Shown: piece after piece, positions 49,497 to 57,195 of the stretch | How positions within the stretch are numbered: the first letter of the stretch is position 1 | Layout of the letters: every line of letters starts with the position of its first letter | Assembly: GCA_009699245.1 (NCBI GenBank) | Contig: WLOQ01000005.1 | Coordinates: forward strand, 124,001-188,000 | Source of the DNA: Actinomycetota bacterium | Lineage (GTDB): Bacteria; Actinomycetota; Thermoleophilia; Solirubrobacterales; Solirubrobacteraceae | Length of the DNA: 64,000 nt | Direction: 5' to 3' | Made by a program: the position numbers and the translations under genes | The notes under the pieces: model-generated | Database searches by the model: none | The model's input: the letters and a program-made list of their open reading frames with translations, nothing else | Told to the model about the DNA's origin: nothing

Positions 49497-50469
49497 CCCG
49501 GCCATTCCGCTGAGCACTCCGAGCTGCGCCGCCGACGCCATCCTGGCCGGCGCGGACCGGGTGCTCTGCCTCGGCATCGGCGGCGGCGGTGACGTCGTCG
49601 GCACGATGGCCGGCGCCGCAGCCGCGCGAGAGCTCGGCGCGCGCGTCGAACTCGGTGGACTCACGTGGGAGCGCGGCCCGGTCGACCCGCTCCCCGGCCC
49701 GCGCCGCATCACCGAGCTCGACCGCGCTGAGCCCGTCCACGCCTATGGCGCGCTCGCGGGCCCGGACACCACCGGTCCCGGCGGCTTCCGCTTCGCTGAG
49801 AGTCACATCGCCTCGGTCACCGGCCGCTCCTGCGCGCTGATCGATCCGTCGGGCGGGCCGCACGGCACGGCGGCGGCGATCGCCGCGGTGGCGCAGCGGC
49901 TCGGCTGCGACCTCGTGATGCTCCTCGACGTCGGCGGCGACGTCCTCGCCGAGGGACATGAGCCCGGCCTCGCCAGCCCCCTCGCCGATGCGGTCCTCCT
50001 CGCCGCCGCTCCGCTGCTGCGCACGGCCGGACTTCCGGTCATCGCATGCGTCTTCGGCGCGGGGTGCGACGGGGAGCTGACCCCGACGGAGGTCCTTGCG
50101 CGCATCGCGCAGCTCGACGCCGCCGGCGGGATGCTCGGCACCGCCGCACCCCCGGAGCGCGGCCTCGTCGACATCGAGCGCGCACTGCCCTTCGTGCTCA
50201 CCGAGGCGAGTGCCATGGCGCTGCGCTGCGCACGCGGCGAGCGCGGGATCGCCCCGATCCGCGGCGGCCGACGGACGGTCGAGCTGAGCGAGGCGGGTGG
50301 CCTGCTGCACTGGTTCGACGCTGAGCGCGCGATGGCGTCCGTCGCCCCACTGGCGAGCGCCGTCGCCGACGCCACGAGCCTCGCGCAGGCCGACGAGATC
50401 CTGCGCGCGCGAGGCGTGCGCACGGAGCTCGAGTTCGAGGTCGGCGTCGCAGCCACGGCGCAGGCCTGA
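49429..50469 (+). CDS. DUF1152 family protein, start uncertain
   Basis: Up to 346 aa. The conserved part begins ADRVLCLGIGGGGDVVGTMAGA (a Rossmann-like Gly-rich loop), with LGGLTWERGPVDPLPGPRR, FGAGCDGELTPTEVL and LTEASAMALRCARGERG. Function of DUF1152 is unknown. The only ATG in frame (49429) overlaps the DUF1802 gene by 68 bases and gives an Arg/Ser-rich lead that looks non-native. The family usually starts about 20 residues before the Gly loop with an I-P-L motif; here that would require an ATT (49504) or CTG (49510) start, and the next GTG (49561) is already at the loop. Confidence 0.75.
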   Translation: MSSAACARPSRRSAPAASPSWSDPAIPLSTPSCAADAILAGADRVLCLGIGGGGDVVGTMAGAAAARELGARVELGGLTWERGPVDPLPGPRRITELDRAEPVHAYGALAGPDTTGPGGFRFAESHIASVTGRSCALIDPSGGPHGTAAAIAAVAQRLGCDLVMLLDVGGDVLAEGHEPGLASPLADAVLLAAAPLLRTAGLPVIACVFGAGCDGELTPTEVLARIAQLDAAGGMLGTAAPPERGLVDIERALPFVLTEASAMALRCARGERGIAPIRGGRRTVELSEAGGLLHWFDAERAMASVAPLASAVADATSLAQADEILRARGVRTELEFEVGVAATAQA

Positions 50470-51218
50470 TGTCCTGGGTCGAGACGGAGAGCCCGTCGTT
50501 CACGGCACGGCACGCCGAGCGCGACGCGCAGGACGTCGTCGGCGTGCTCGAGCTCCTCGAGAGCACCCGCGAGCGTCTCGCCCCCGTGCTGCCGGAGCTC
50601 CCGTCGCATCTCGAAGTCGTCGTCCATTCGAGCACCGCCCAGCTCACCGTCGCCCAGCCGGTGCTGCCGGTGCTGCGGCGCCTGACCGCGCCGTCGGCGC
50701 GGCGCTACGTCGGCGGATGGTTCACCGCGCGAGAGCTGCACATGCTCGCCCCGCGCCTGCTCGCCGACCGTGCGTCGAACGTCCCGGGATCGCGCGAGAT
50801 GCTCATGCTCACGCCGGCGGCGCTCTACGCCCAGCTCGCCGTCGGTTCGCGCAGCCCCGTCCTCCCGCCCCCGCTGCGCCCGTGGGGCGTGCCGCGCTAC
50901 CGGCGCTGGGCCTGGCTCGGCGCGGGTGCGGGCGCGTGGCTCAGCGGCCAGACGGCCCACGCCCGCCCCGCGATCGCCCGACGACTGCGCGAGGGCCGTG
51001 CCCCGAGCTTTCCACCGGGAGCGCGTGACGCGCTCCTCCTCGGCGGGACCGTGTTCGACCTCGTCGCGGTCGACATGGGCGAAGCCGCCGCGGTGCGTCT
51101 CGCGCTCGAGCCGATGGGCAGCCCGCGCGATGCGCTGCGGGACGCGTTCCACGGCCGCGACCCGGTGCATACGGAGGGCGCGTGGCGCGCCCACCTCGCA
51201 CGCCTGGCCGCGGTCTAG
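50469..51218 (+). CDS. peptidase MA-like protein lacking a zinc-binding motif
   Basis: 249 aa. FTARHAERDAQDVVGVLELLE, LEVVVHSSTAQLTVAQP, ARRYVGGWFTARELHMLAPR and ARPAIARRLREGRAPSFPPG follow the pattern of actinobacterial proteins distantly related to peptidase family MA (gluzincins), but no H-E-x-x-H is present, so it is probably not a protease. Function unknown. It starts on the DUF1152 stop (TGATG), and its last 4 bases overlap the convergent DUF2007 gene. Confidence 0.75.
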   Translation: MSWVETESPSFTARHAERDAQDVVGVLELLESTRERLAPVLPELPSHLEVVVHSSTAQLTVAQPVLPVLRRLTAPSARRYVGGWFTARELHMLAPRLLADRASNVPGSREMLMLTPAALYAQLAVGSRSPVLPPPLRPWGVPRYRRWAWLGAGAGAWLSGQTAHARPAIARRLREGRAPSFPPGARDALLLGGTVFDLVAVDMGEAAAVRLALEPMGSPRDALRDAFHGRDPVHTEGAWRAHLARLAAV

Positions 51219-51544
51219 GCGAGCGCGGCGCCGAGCCAGACGATCAGCGCAACGGCGGCGACCGCGGCCAGCAGGCCCGCCGCGACGCGCCGCGGATCGA
51301 CCGGCTGCGGCACCCCACTGCCGCCGAGCCCCTGCTGCAGGAGGATCTCGCGCGCAGCCGTCGCGGCCCCGGCGGGGACGAGGACGTCACGCGGCCCGGC
51401 GGCGAGCATGTCCGGGACGTCGAACCCGCGCGTGCGGCGCTGGAGACTCGGCACACCTTCGGCGCGCAGGAGATTCGCGATGAAGTCGGCCTCGGCCTGA
51501 TTTCGGCCGGTGGCGACGCAGACGAGCTCGTCCGCGTCAGGCAT
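51215..51544 (-). CDS. DUF2007-like protein with a C-terminal membrane helix
   Basis: 109 aa. The N-terminal 70 residues, DELVCVATGRNQAEADFIAN then LLRAEGVPSLQRRTRGFDVP and DVLVPAGAATAAREIL, match the small DUF2007 ferredoxin-fold domain, proposed to act in signal transduction or to bind ligands. A single membrane helix closes the protein (VAAGLLAAVAAVALIVWLGAA). It overlaps the upstream Mec-type protease gene by 8 bases and is the last gene of the cysteine cluster transcript. Confidence 0.8.
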   Translation of the reverse strand: MPDADELVCVATGRNQAEADFIANLLRAEGVPSLQRRTRGFDVPDMLAAGPRDVLVPAGAATAAREILLQQGLGGSGVPQPVDPRRVAAGLLAAVAAVALIVWLGAALA

Positions 51545-51941
51545 CGCCGGTCAGCTCGACCGGCACTTCACGGACGGCGCCCGCGTCGATCAGGAAGCTG
51601 CGCACGTCGGGCTCGCCGTCTGAGAGCCCGACGATGAGCCACTCGACGCCGGGCCACCCGGTGGCGAAGTTCACATCCGTCTGCGAGGGCACGGGCTCAG
51701 AGCGGGTGTGCGAGTGGTAGATCGCTCCGAGCGCGTCACCGCGATCCTCGGCAGCGGCGAGCAGGCGGTGGAGCGCGAGGCCGTCGACCTCGAACCGCAG
51801 CGGACTCGCGGCGAGATTCTCCAGCTCGTGGACCTCCACCGCCTGCGTTCCGGCGGTCACCACGATGCCGCAGCACTCGTTCGGGGCGTCACGCTGTGCG
51901 TGCGCGACGATCGCATTGTAGTGCTCCTGGGTCAGGCGCAC
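51537..51941 (-). CDS. mec: JAMM metallopeptidase, Mec-like
   Basis: 134 aa MPN+/JAMM protease. The zinc motif is complete: Glu in PNECCG near residue 22, then H-S-H-T-R-S-E-P-V-P-S-Q-T-D (H-x-H-x7-S-x2-D). In Mycobacterium tuberculosis, Mec releases cysteine from the CysO-cysteine adduct made by CysM. Here cysM and a cysO-like gene are just upstream on the same strand, so the same reaction is likely. It may also trim the carrier's C-terminal Arg (see finding). 12 bases after tatA. Confidence 0.9.
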   Translation of the reverse strand: MRLTQEHYNAIVAHAQRDAPNECCGIVVTAGTQAVEVHELENLAASPLRFEVDGLALHRLLAAAEDRGDALGAIYHSHTRSEPVPSQTDVNFATGWPGVEWLIVGLSDGEPDVRSFLIDAGAVREVPVELTGDA

Positions 51942-51953
51942 GCCGGGAGGCCT

Positions 51954-52145
51954 TTAGGCGTCGGAGTTGACCTTGAGGACCGGCTTCTCCTCATCGGCCT
52001 TCTCGTGGTCGCCGGAGATGGACTCCTTGAACTCACGCATTCCCCGGCCGATCGAGCGACCTACCTCGGGGAGCTTCTTCGGGCCGAGGACGAGGAGCGC
52101 GATCACGAGGATCACGATGAGCTCGGGTGCTCCGATGCTGGGCAT
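51954..52145 (-). CDS. tatA: twin-arginine translocase subunit TatA
   Basis: 63 aa. Short N-terminal membrane helix (PELIVILVIALLVLG), then the family hinge GPKKLPEVGRSIGRGMREFKESI with the amphipathic helix, and an acidic, Lys-rich tail. TatA forms the pore for folded-protein export. tatC and tatB are not in the window. Its position between cysM and mec is odd and probably reflects chance, since it has its own -10 box (TACTCT, 6 bases from the ATG) and then leads the transcript through mec. Confidence 0.94.
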   Translation of the reverse strand: MPSIGAPELIVILVIALLVLGPKKLPEVGRSIGRGMREFKESISGDHEKADEEKPVLKVNSDA

Positions 52146-52151
52146 GCCTAG

Positions 52152-52157
52152 AGAGTA
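52152..52157 (-). promoter_or_regulatory. -10 box for leaderless tatA-mec
   Basis: TACTCT on the minus strand ends 6 bases before the ATG at 52145. Confidence 0.6.
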
Positions 52158-52188
52158 CGCGCTCGACGGGTGGGGCGCGGCGGGTGAT

Positions 52189-53163
52189 CTACCACCAGAC
52201 GGTGGATTCGAGGTTCGCGACCTCGTCCACCGGCAGGGTGTAGAGACCGGACGAGAGGTACTTCCAGCCGTCGTCGCAGACGATGAAGACGATGTTGCCC
52301 TCGTCCATCTCGCCGGCAATGCGATGTGCGACGCGGGCGATGGCGCCGGACGAGACGCCCGCGAAGAGCCCCTCCTCGTCGAGCAGCTTGCGCGTCCAGA
52401 TCACCGCGTCGCGGTTCGTCACGAAGATCTTGCGGTCGAGCAGCGAGATGTCGATGATCGGCGGGATGAACCCGTCGTCGAGCGAGCGCAGCCCTTGGAC
52501 TGGCTCGCCCTGCATCGGCTCGGCGGCGACGATGGTGACGCGATCGCCGAGCTCTTCCTTGAAGCGACGGGCGTGGCCCATGAGCGTGCCGCCCGTGCCG
52601 AGGCCCGCGACGAACGCGTCGACCTCACCGTCGAGCTCCTCGAGGATCTCGACAGCCGTGCCGTTGTAGTGTGCGTTCGGATTGGCCTCGTTGCCGTACT
52701 GGTAGGGCATGTAGTACGAGCTGTCCGCGGCGGCCATCTCGAGCGCCATCGCGACGGCGCCGTTCGAGCCCTGGTCGCCCGGGGAATAGACGATCTCCGC
52801 CCCGTACATCTTCAGCAGCTGTGTGCGCTCGGGCGTGACGTTGTCCGGCATCACGACCTTCAGCGGGTAGCCCTTGCGCGAGCAGATCATCGCGAGCGAG
52901 ATGCCGGTGTTACCCGACGTCGGCTCGAGGATCGTCTGGCCGGGGCGGATCAGCGCGCGATCCTCCGCGTCCTCGATCAGCGCCTTGGCGACACGATCCT
53001 TGACCGACCCGGTGGGGTTCTGCGATTCGAGCTTCGCCCAGATGCGCACGCCGGGCTTCGGCGAGATGCGCTTGAGCTCGACGAGGGGCGTGTTGCCGAT
53101 CGCATCGACGATGTCGGTGTATCGGCCGGCGCAGGGACGTGATGGGAGCGACGGGATCGCCAT
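52189..53163 (-). CDS. cysM: cysteine synthase of the CysM (CysO-dependent) type
   Basis: 324 aa PLP enzyme. The PLP Lys is in NPTGSVKDRVAKALIED, the phosphate-binding loop is EPTSGNTGISLAMI, and the second loop is VAGLGTGGTLMGHARR. In mycobacteria this branch uses O-phosphoserine and the thiocarboxylated CysO protein rather than free sulfide. The C-terminal tail (CDDGWKYLSSGLYTLPVDE, ending ESTVWW) is like the mycobacterial CysM lid. cysO is 53 bases upstream, which supports the protein-bound sulfur route. A TATCTT hexamer lies 10 bases before the ATG. Confidence 0.93.
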   Translation of the reverse strand: MAIPSLPSRPCAGRYTDIVDAIGNTPLVELKRISPKPGVRIWAKLESQNPTGSVKDRVAKALIEDAEDRALIRPGQTILEPTSGNTGISLAMICSRKGYPLKVVMPDNVTPERTQLLKMYGAEIVYSPGDQGSNGAVAMALEMAAADSSYYMPYQYGNEANPNAHYNGTAVEILEELDGEVDAFVAGLGTGGTLMGHARRFKEELGDRVTIVAAEPMQGEPVQGLRSLDDGFIPPIIDISLLDRKIFVTNRDAVIWTRKLLDEEGLFAGVSSGAIARVAHRIAGEMDEGNIVFIVCDDGWKYLSSGLYTLPVDEVANLESTVWW

Positions 53164-53216
53164 GGCTTCAGAAAAGATAGCGGGTCCGGTGTCCCGGCCC
53201 GCAAGGGAGCTGCCGA

Positions 53217-53492
53217 CTAGCGGCCGCCCGCCATCGCAGGCAGGATCACCAGCGTGTCGCCGTCGCCGACGACGGTGTCGAGGCCGTCAAGGACTCGTAC
53301 GTCCTCGTCATTGAGGTAGACGTTGACGTAGCGGTTGAGCTCCCCGTCGGCGCTGAAGAGCTGCGTCGCGGTGTCGGGGTGTGCCTCGCTGAGGTTGCGC
53401 AGCACATCGCCGACGGTGTCGCCGGCAGCGGACACCTCGCGCTCGCCGCCCACCGAGGGGCGCAGGACCGGGGGAATGCGGATCGTTGCCAT
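53217..53492 (-). CDS. cysO: CysO-like sulfur-carrier protein with a C-terminal Gly-Gly-Arg
   Basis: 91 aa ubiquitin-fold protein of the ThiS/MoaD/CysO family. IRIPPVLRPSVGGEREVSA, ELNRYVNVYLNDEDVR and GDTLVILPAMAGG closely follow mycobacterial CysO. The carrier must have a free C-terminal Gly-Gly to be adenylated and thiocarboxylated; here the gene encodes an additional Arg before the TAG (GGR). Either the Arg is removed after synthesis, possibly by the JAMM protease encoded in the same cluster, or the protein works differently. It follows the adenylating enzyme gene after 11 bases. Confidence 0.93.
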   Translation of the reverse strand: MATIRIPPVLRPSVGGEREVSAAGDTVGDVLRNLSEAHPDTATQLFSADGELNRYVNVYLNDEDVRVLDGLDTVVGDGDTLVILPAMAGGR

Positions 53493-53503
53493 CGCCGTGA
53501 ACC

Positions 53504-54688
53504 CTAGCCCGAAGCCGCGCAGAACGCGTCGTAGTCGGGGAACACGCCGAGCTCGTCGTCGGCGATGTCGCCGGGATCACGCGAGCAGATGGGGCATTCC
53601 GGATCGCGGCGGATCTTCAGCTCGGTGAACTCGGTGCCGAGCGCGTCGTAGATCAGCAGGCGTCCGATGAGCGGATCGCCGATGCCGGTGATGAGCTTGA
53701 TGACCTCGGTCGCCTGGAGCAGGCCCATGGTCCCCGGCAGCACGCCGAGGACGCCATTCGCGCCGCAGGACGGCGCCATCTCGGCAGGCGGCGGCTGGCG
53801 GAAGAGGCAGCGGTAGCACGGGCCGTCCTGCGGCTTGAAGACGCTGAGCTGCCCCTCGAACCCGAGGATCGCGGCGGAGACGACCGGGATGCCGAGCCGC
53901 ACGGTCGCGTCGTTGAGCAGGTACCGCGTCGGGAAGTTGTCGACACCGTCGACGATGACGTCGTACCCCTCGATGATCTCCATGATGTTCGAGGCGTCCA
54001 GGCGGGTCGGGTAGCCGACGACCTTCACGTCGGGGTTCAGCGCGTTGATCGTCTGCGCCGCCGACTCGACCTTCGGGACGCCGATGCGGGAGGTGTCGTG
54101 GATGACCTGGCGCTGGAGGTTCGAGAGATCGACGGTGTCACCGTCGACGATGCCGAGTGTGCCGACACCGGCAGCTGCGAGATAGAGCGCGGTCGGCGAT
54201 CCGAGGCCGCCGGCGCCGAGCAGCAGGACCTTGGCGTCGAGCAGCGCCAGCTGCCCGTCGAGCCCGACCTCGGGCAGCAGGAGGTGGCGCCCGTAGCGCT
54301 CACGCTGCTCCGGTGTGAGGGTCCGCTGGACCTCGACCTCGTAGCCGCGGTCCTTCCAGAGCGTGAAGCCACCGGACATCGACTCGACGTCGTCGTAGCC
54401 CATCTCCTCCATGAGTGTGCGAGCACCGAATGCCGAACGCACACCGGAGGCGCAGTAGAGGATCACGCGCTGGGAGCGGTCGGGAACGAGGCCCTCGATG
54501 CGCGTCTCCAGGTAGCTTCGCGGAACGTGGAAGGCCCCGGGCACCTTGCCGGCACCGAGCTCCTCGGTCTCGCGGACGTCGATGATCGTCACGCCCTCAC
54601 CGATCAGCTGGGTGACCTCGGCGGGGTCGACTTCCTTGATCTGCTCCTTGACGCGGCGCAGGAGTTCCTGGCCTGACACATGGCTCAC
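53504..54688 (-). CDS. rhodanese-MoeB fusion, sulfur-carrier activating enzyme
   Basis: 394 aa. Residues 1-120 are a rhodanese domain with the persulfide Cys in YCASGVRS. Residues 130-390 are a ThiF/MoeB/E1-like domain: RYGRHLLLPEVGLDGQLALL, VLLLGAGGLGSPTALYLAAAG with the ATP loop, GDTVDLSNLQRQVIHDTSRIG, VDGVDNFPTRYLLND, the zinc pairs C-Y-R-C and C-P-I-C and the A-P-S-C loop. In MoeZ/MOCS3 the domain order is the reverse. The enzyme would adenylate the CysO-like protein and give it sulfur. First gene of the cluster; GTG 54688. Confidence 0.93.
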   Translation of the reverse strand: MSHVSGQELLRRVKEQIKEVDPAEVTQLIGEGVTIIDVRETEELGAGKVPGAFHVPRSYLETRIEGLVPDRSQRVILYCASGVRSAFGARTLMEEMGYDDVESMSGGFTLWKDRGYEVEVQRTLTPEQRERYGRHLLLPEVGLDGQLALLDAKVLLLGAGGLGSPTALYLAAAGVGTLGIVDGDTVDLSNLQRQVIHDTSRIGVPKVESAAQTINALNPDVKVVGYPTRLDASNIMEIIEGYDVIVDGVDNFPTRYLLNDATVRLGIPVVSAAILGFEGQLSVFKPQDGPCYRCLFRQPPPAEMAPSCGANGVLGVLPGTMGLLQATEVIKLITGIGDPLIGRLLIYDALGTEFTELKIRRDPECPICSRDPGDIADDELGVFPDYDAFCAASG

Positions 54689-54720
54689 GGCTAAATCACC
54701 AGATCCGGATCGGGATTACG

Positions 54721-54734
54721 TACTTCAGGAAGTA
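54721..54734. promoter_or_regulatory. inverted repeat over the promoter of the cysteine cluster
   Basis: TACTTC-AG-GAAGTA, perfect 6-base arms. On the minus strand, TATACT (54731-54736) is a good -10 box, with transcription starting near 54724 and a leader of about 36 bases to the GTG at 54688. The repeat overlaps this -10, as expected for a repressor site. Confidence 0.5.
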
Positions 54735-54811
54735 TAGCCCCGAATGGGACGCTTCCGGCAGGGGTATCGGAACGCGCTCCGCCGACCGATAGGAGGGATG
54801 CAGACCACCCC

Positions 54812-55819
54812 ATGCCCCCGATCCAGCTCCCCCAGCGGCGCAGCGCGCGCCTCTCCCGACCGTCCCTGCTCGCGCAGGTCCTCGCTGTCAACGCGGCGCT
54901 CCTGACCGGCGCCGTCTTCGCGGCGAGCGTCGCCGCACAGCTCGACCTGCGGGTCAGCGGTGACCTACGGCGGTTCGGCATCCTCACGGTCGCGATTCTC
55001 AGTGCCGTGCTCGTCAACGGCTTCGTCCTGCGCCGGCGGTTCGAGCCGCTCGAACGCATGATCGACACCATGGAAGAGGTCGCCGCCGACCCGCGCACCC
55101 GTCCCCCGCTCCCCGAGGCGCGGACCGATGAGGTCGTCCGCCTCCATGAATCGTTCGAGCGGATGCTCGACCGACTCGACGACGAGCGGGCCCGCACCGC
55201 CGCGGCGGTGCTGCGCGCCCAGGAGGAGGAGCGTGCGCGCATCGCGCGCGACCTCCACGACGAGGCGAACCAGGCACTCACCGCCGTCCTGCTGCGCCTC
55301 CAAGCGACGGCCCACCACGCGCCGGCCGAGCTGCGCGCCGAACTCAAGGAGACGCAGGAGGTCGCCGACCAGGCGATCCACGAGCTGCTGCGCCTCGCAC
55401 GGGAGCTGCGCCCTGCCGCGCTCGACGATCTGGGGCTCGGGGCGGCGCTCCAGTCGCACATCGGCGAGTTCGGCCGGCGCGCCGGGATTCCGACCACGAT
55501 GGCGATCGACGCGCGCGCTGCAGATGCCTTGACCGCCGAGCGGCAGGTCGTCGTCTACCGCATCGTCCAGGAGGGCCTGTCGAACGCGGTCCAGCACGGG
55601 CACCCGAGCGCGGTGCGCGTGGAGCTGCGACGCGATGGGACGGCCGTCGTCGCGACGATCACGGACGACGGCCAGGGATTCTCACCCGCTGCCGGAACGA
55701 CCGGTCATGGCCTGCTCGGCATGCGCGAACGCGCGGCGCTCGCCGGCGGGGACCTCACGCTCCAGAGTGCACCGGGCAGCGGCACGACCGTCGAGCTGCG
55801 GCTCGAGGACGAGCGATGA
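54812..55819 (+). CDS. sensor histidine kinase, NarL/DegS (HisKA_3) type
   Basis: 335 aa. Two membrane helices (about 20-42 and 53-73) enclose almost no external domain, so it senses something in or near the membrane. A HAMP-like linker leads to the HisKA_3 helix with the phosphorylated His in ARIARDLHDEANQALTAVLL, then the HATPase domain with VYRIVQEGLSNAVQHG (N box), ITDDGQGFSP (G1) and HGLLGMRERA (G2). The partner response regulator gene overlaps its stop by 4 bases. AGGAGG is 15 bases upstream of the ATG, more distant than usual. Confidence 0.93.
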   Translation: MPPIQLPQRRSARLSRPSLLAQVLAVNAALLTGAVFAASVAAQLDLRVSGDLRRFGILTVAILSAVLVNGFVLRRRFEPLERMIDTMEEVAADPRTRPPLPEARTDEVVRLHESFERMLDRLDDERARTAAAVLRAQEEERARIARDLHDEANQALTAVLLRLQATAHHAPAELRAELKETQEVADQAIHELLRLARELRPAALDDLGLGAALQSHIGEFGRRAGIPTTMAIDARAADALTAERQVVVYRIVQEGLSNAVQHGHPSAVRVELRRDGTAVVATITDDGQGFSPAAGTTGHGLLGMRERAALAGGDLTLQSAPGSGTTVELRLEDER

Positions 55820-56454
55820 GCACCCGCATCCTCATCGCCGACGACCATGGCGTCGTGCGCGGTGGGCTGCGACTGCTGCTCGAGCGCCAGGACGGCTGCG
55901 AGGTGATCGCCGAGGCGGCCGACGGCGCGCAGGCGCTCGAGCTCGCGCTCGAGCTGCGCCCGGACATCGCGATCCTCGACGTGAGCATGCCACTGCTCAC
56001 GGGGCTCCAGGCGACACGCGAGATCAAGGCGCACGCGCCGGAGGTCAGCATCCTCATTCTCTCGATGTTCGACGACGAGCGGTACGTCTTCGAGGCGCTG
56101 AAGGCCGGCGCGTCCGGGTACGTGCTCAAGCAGGCGGCAGGGCGCGACGTCGTCGAGGCGATCCGCGCGATCGAACGCGGCGAGCCGTTCCTCACGAACG
56201 CCGCGACCGAGTCGCTGATCCGCGAGTGGATGACCGACGACGCGACCGGGCCGACCGAGCCGCTCACGCTGCGCGAGCAGGAGGTGCTGAAGCTCATCGC
56301 CGAAGCGCACACGAACCGCGAAATCGGCGAGATCCTCCAGCTCAGCGCGAAGACGATCGAGTCGCACCGCGGCAACATCCTGCGCAAGCTCGGGATGCGC
56401 GACCGGGTCGAGCTCGTGCGCTACGCCATCCGGCGTGGGCTCATCGAGCCCTGA
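55816..56454 (+). CDS. response regulator, NarL/FixJ family
   Basis: 212 aa. The receiver domain has the acidic pair in ILIADDHGVVRGG, the phospho-accepting Asp in IAILDVSMPLLTG and the switch Lys in SGYVLKQAAG. The C-terminal LuxR-type helix-turn-helix reads LTLREQEVLKLIAEAHTNRE, then IGEILQLSAKTIESHRGNIL and RKLGMRDRVELVRYAI. It is a complete DNA-binding regulator. Partner of the histidine kinase upstream. A sco1-like gene follows 22 bases later, but with its own -10-like hexamer. Confidence 0.95.
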   Translation: MSTRILIADDHGVVRGGLRLLLERQDGCEVIAEAADGAQALELALELRPDIAILDVSMPLLTGLQATREIKAHAPEVSILILSMFDDERYVFEALKAGASGYVLKQAAGRDVVEAIRAIERGEPFLTNAATESLIREWMTDDATGPTEPLTLREQEVLKLIAEAHTNREIGEILQLSAKTIESHRGNILRKLGMRDRVELVRYAIRRGLIEP

Positions 56455-56461
56455 CGCGCCG

Positions 56462-56467
56462 TACCCT
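56462..56467 (+). promoter_or_regulatory. -10 box for the Sco1 gene
   Basis: TACCCT ends 9 bases before the ATG at 56477; GAAGGA in the spacer could be a ribosome binding site, so this gene may be near-leaderless. Confidence 0.45.
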
Positions 56468-56476
56468 GAAGGACGC

Positions 56477-57091
56477 ATGGTCCACCCGCGTCTGCGCCTT
56501 GTTCTGATGACCCTCGGAAGCCTGCTGCTCGTGGGGATTCTCGTGTTCGTGATCGCGTACGACCCAGAGACGGGCGGCACGCAGGCGCCGACGACGTCGC
56601 TGCAAGGGTCCATCCGCCCGAAGGCCCCGCCGGTCGACGCCGCCCTCCCCGACCAGGAGGGCCGCATGACCCGGGTCGCCGATCTGCGCGGCGCACCGGT
56701 GATCGTGACGTTCATGTACACCACATGCGACAACGACTGCCCGACGATGACCCAGCAGATCCGTGGGGCGCTCGACCGCCTCGGGCGCGACGTGCCGGTC
56801 ATCGCGATCAGCGTCGACCCCGCGAATGACACACCCGCCCGGGCACGCGCCTTCATCACGAAGCAGCACATGACCGGGCGCATGCGCTTCCTGCTCGGCG
56901 ATGAAGCACAGCTCCAGCGTGTGTGGCGCGCGTTCGGCATCCAGCCGCAGGAGAACGGCCTTGAACACTCCGCGTCCGTGATGGTGCTCGACCCGCGCGG
57001 GGTCGCCCGCGTGTCCTTCCCCGTCGACCGACTCACTCCCGAGGGCCTCGCGCACGACGTGCGCGCCGTCAGCGCGGCTCCGGCGTCCTAG
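56477..57091 (+). CDS. SCO1/SenC family copper chaperone-like protein
   Basis: 204 aa. One N-terminal membrane helix, then a thioredoxin-fold domain. The copper site is TTCDNDCPTM (C-x3-C) and the distal His in LEHSASVMVLD; all three ligands are present. SCO proteins deliver copper to the CuA site of cytochrome c oxidase or reduce its cysteines, so it may serve the oxidase encoded at the start of the window. The gene overlaps a convergent small membrane gene by 4 bases. Confidence 0.93.
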   Translation: MVHPRLRLVLMTLGSLLLVGILVFVIAYDPETGGTQAPTTSLQGSIRPKAPPVDAALPDQEGRMTRVADLRGAPVIVTFMYTTCDNDCPTMTQQIRGALDRLGRDVPVIAISVDPANDTPARARAFITKQHMTGRMRFLLGDEAQLQRVWRAFGIQPQENGLEHSASVMVLDPRGVARVSFPVDRLTPEGLAHDVRAVSAAPAS

Positions 57092-57195
57092 TCGTCGCCG
57101 CGGCCGCTCCACCAGAGCGCGACCCCGATCAGCGCGACAGGCGCGACGTACAGCAGCGCGTGGTACCAGTGCGCGACGTGTGCGAGCGGGGTCAT
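57088..57195 (-). CDS. 35-residue single-span membrane protein
   Basis: A short frame with the product MTPLAHVAHWYHALLYVAPV plus a hydrophobic helix and the tail ALWWSGRGDD. The ATG overlaps the stop of the upstream polytopic membrane gene (ATGA), so it is probably translated with it. The ending, WW-x-S-G-R-G-D-D, suggests the tail is cytoplasmic. The His-containing helix N-terminus (HVAHWYH) could bind a metal or haem, which is only a guess. No family recognised. Confidence 0.65.
   Translation of the reverse strand: MTPLAHVAHWYHALLYVAPVALIGVALWWSGRGDD

Noticed and set aside
54703-54712. GATCCGGATC palindrome beside the cysteine-cluster start
   Set aside because: Short and common in GC-rich DNA, and downstream of the inferred transcript start; the TACTTC repeat is the better candidate.
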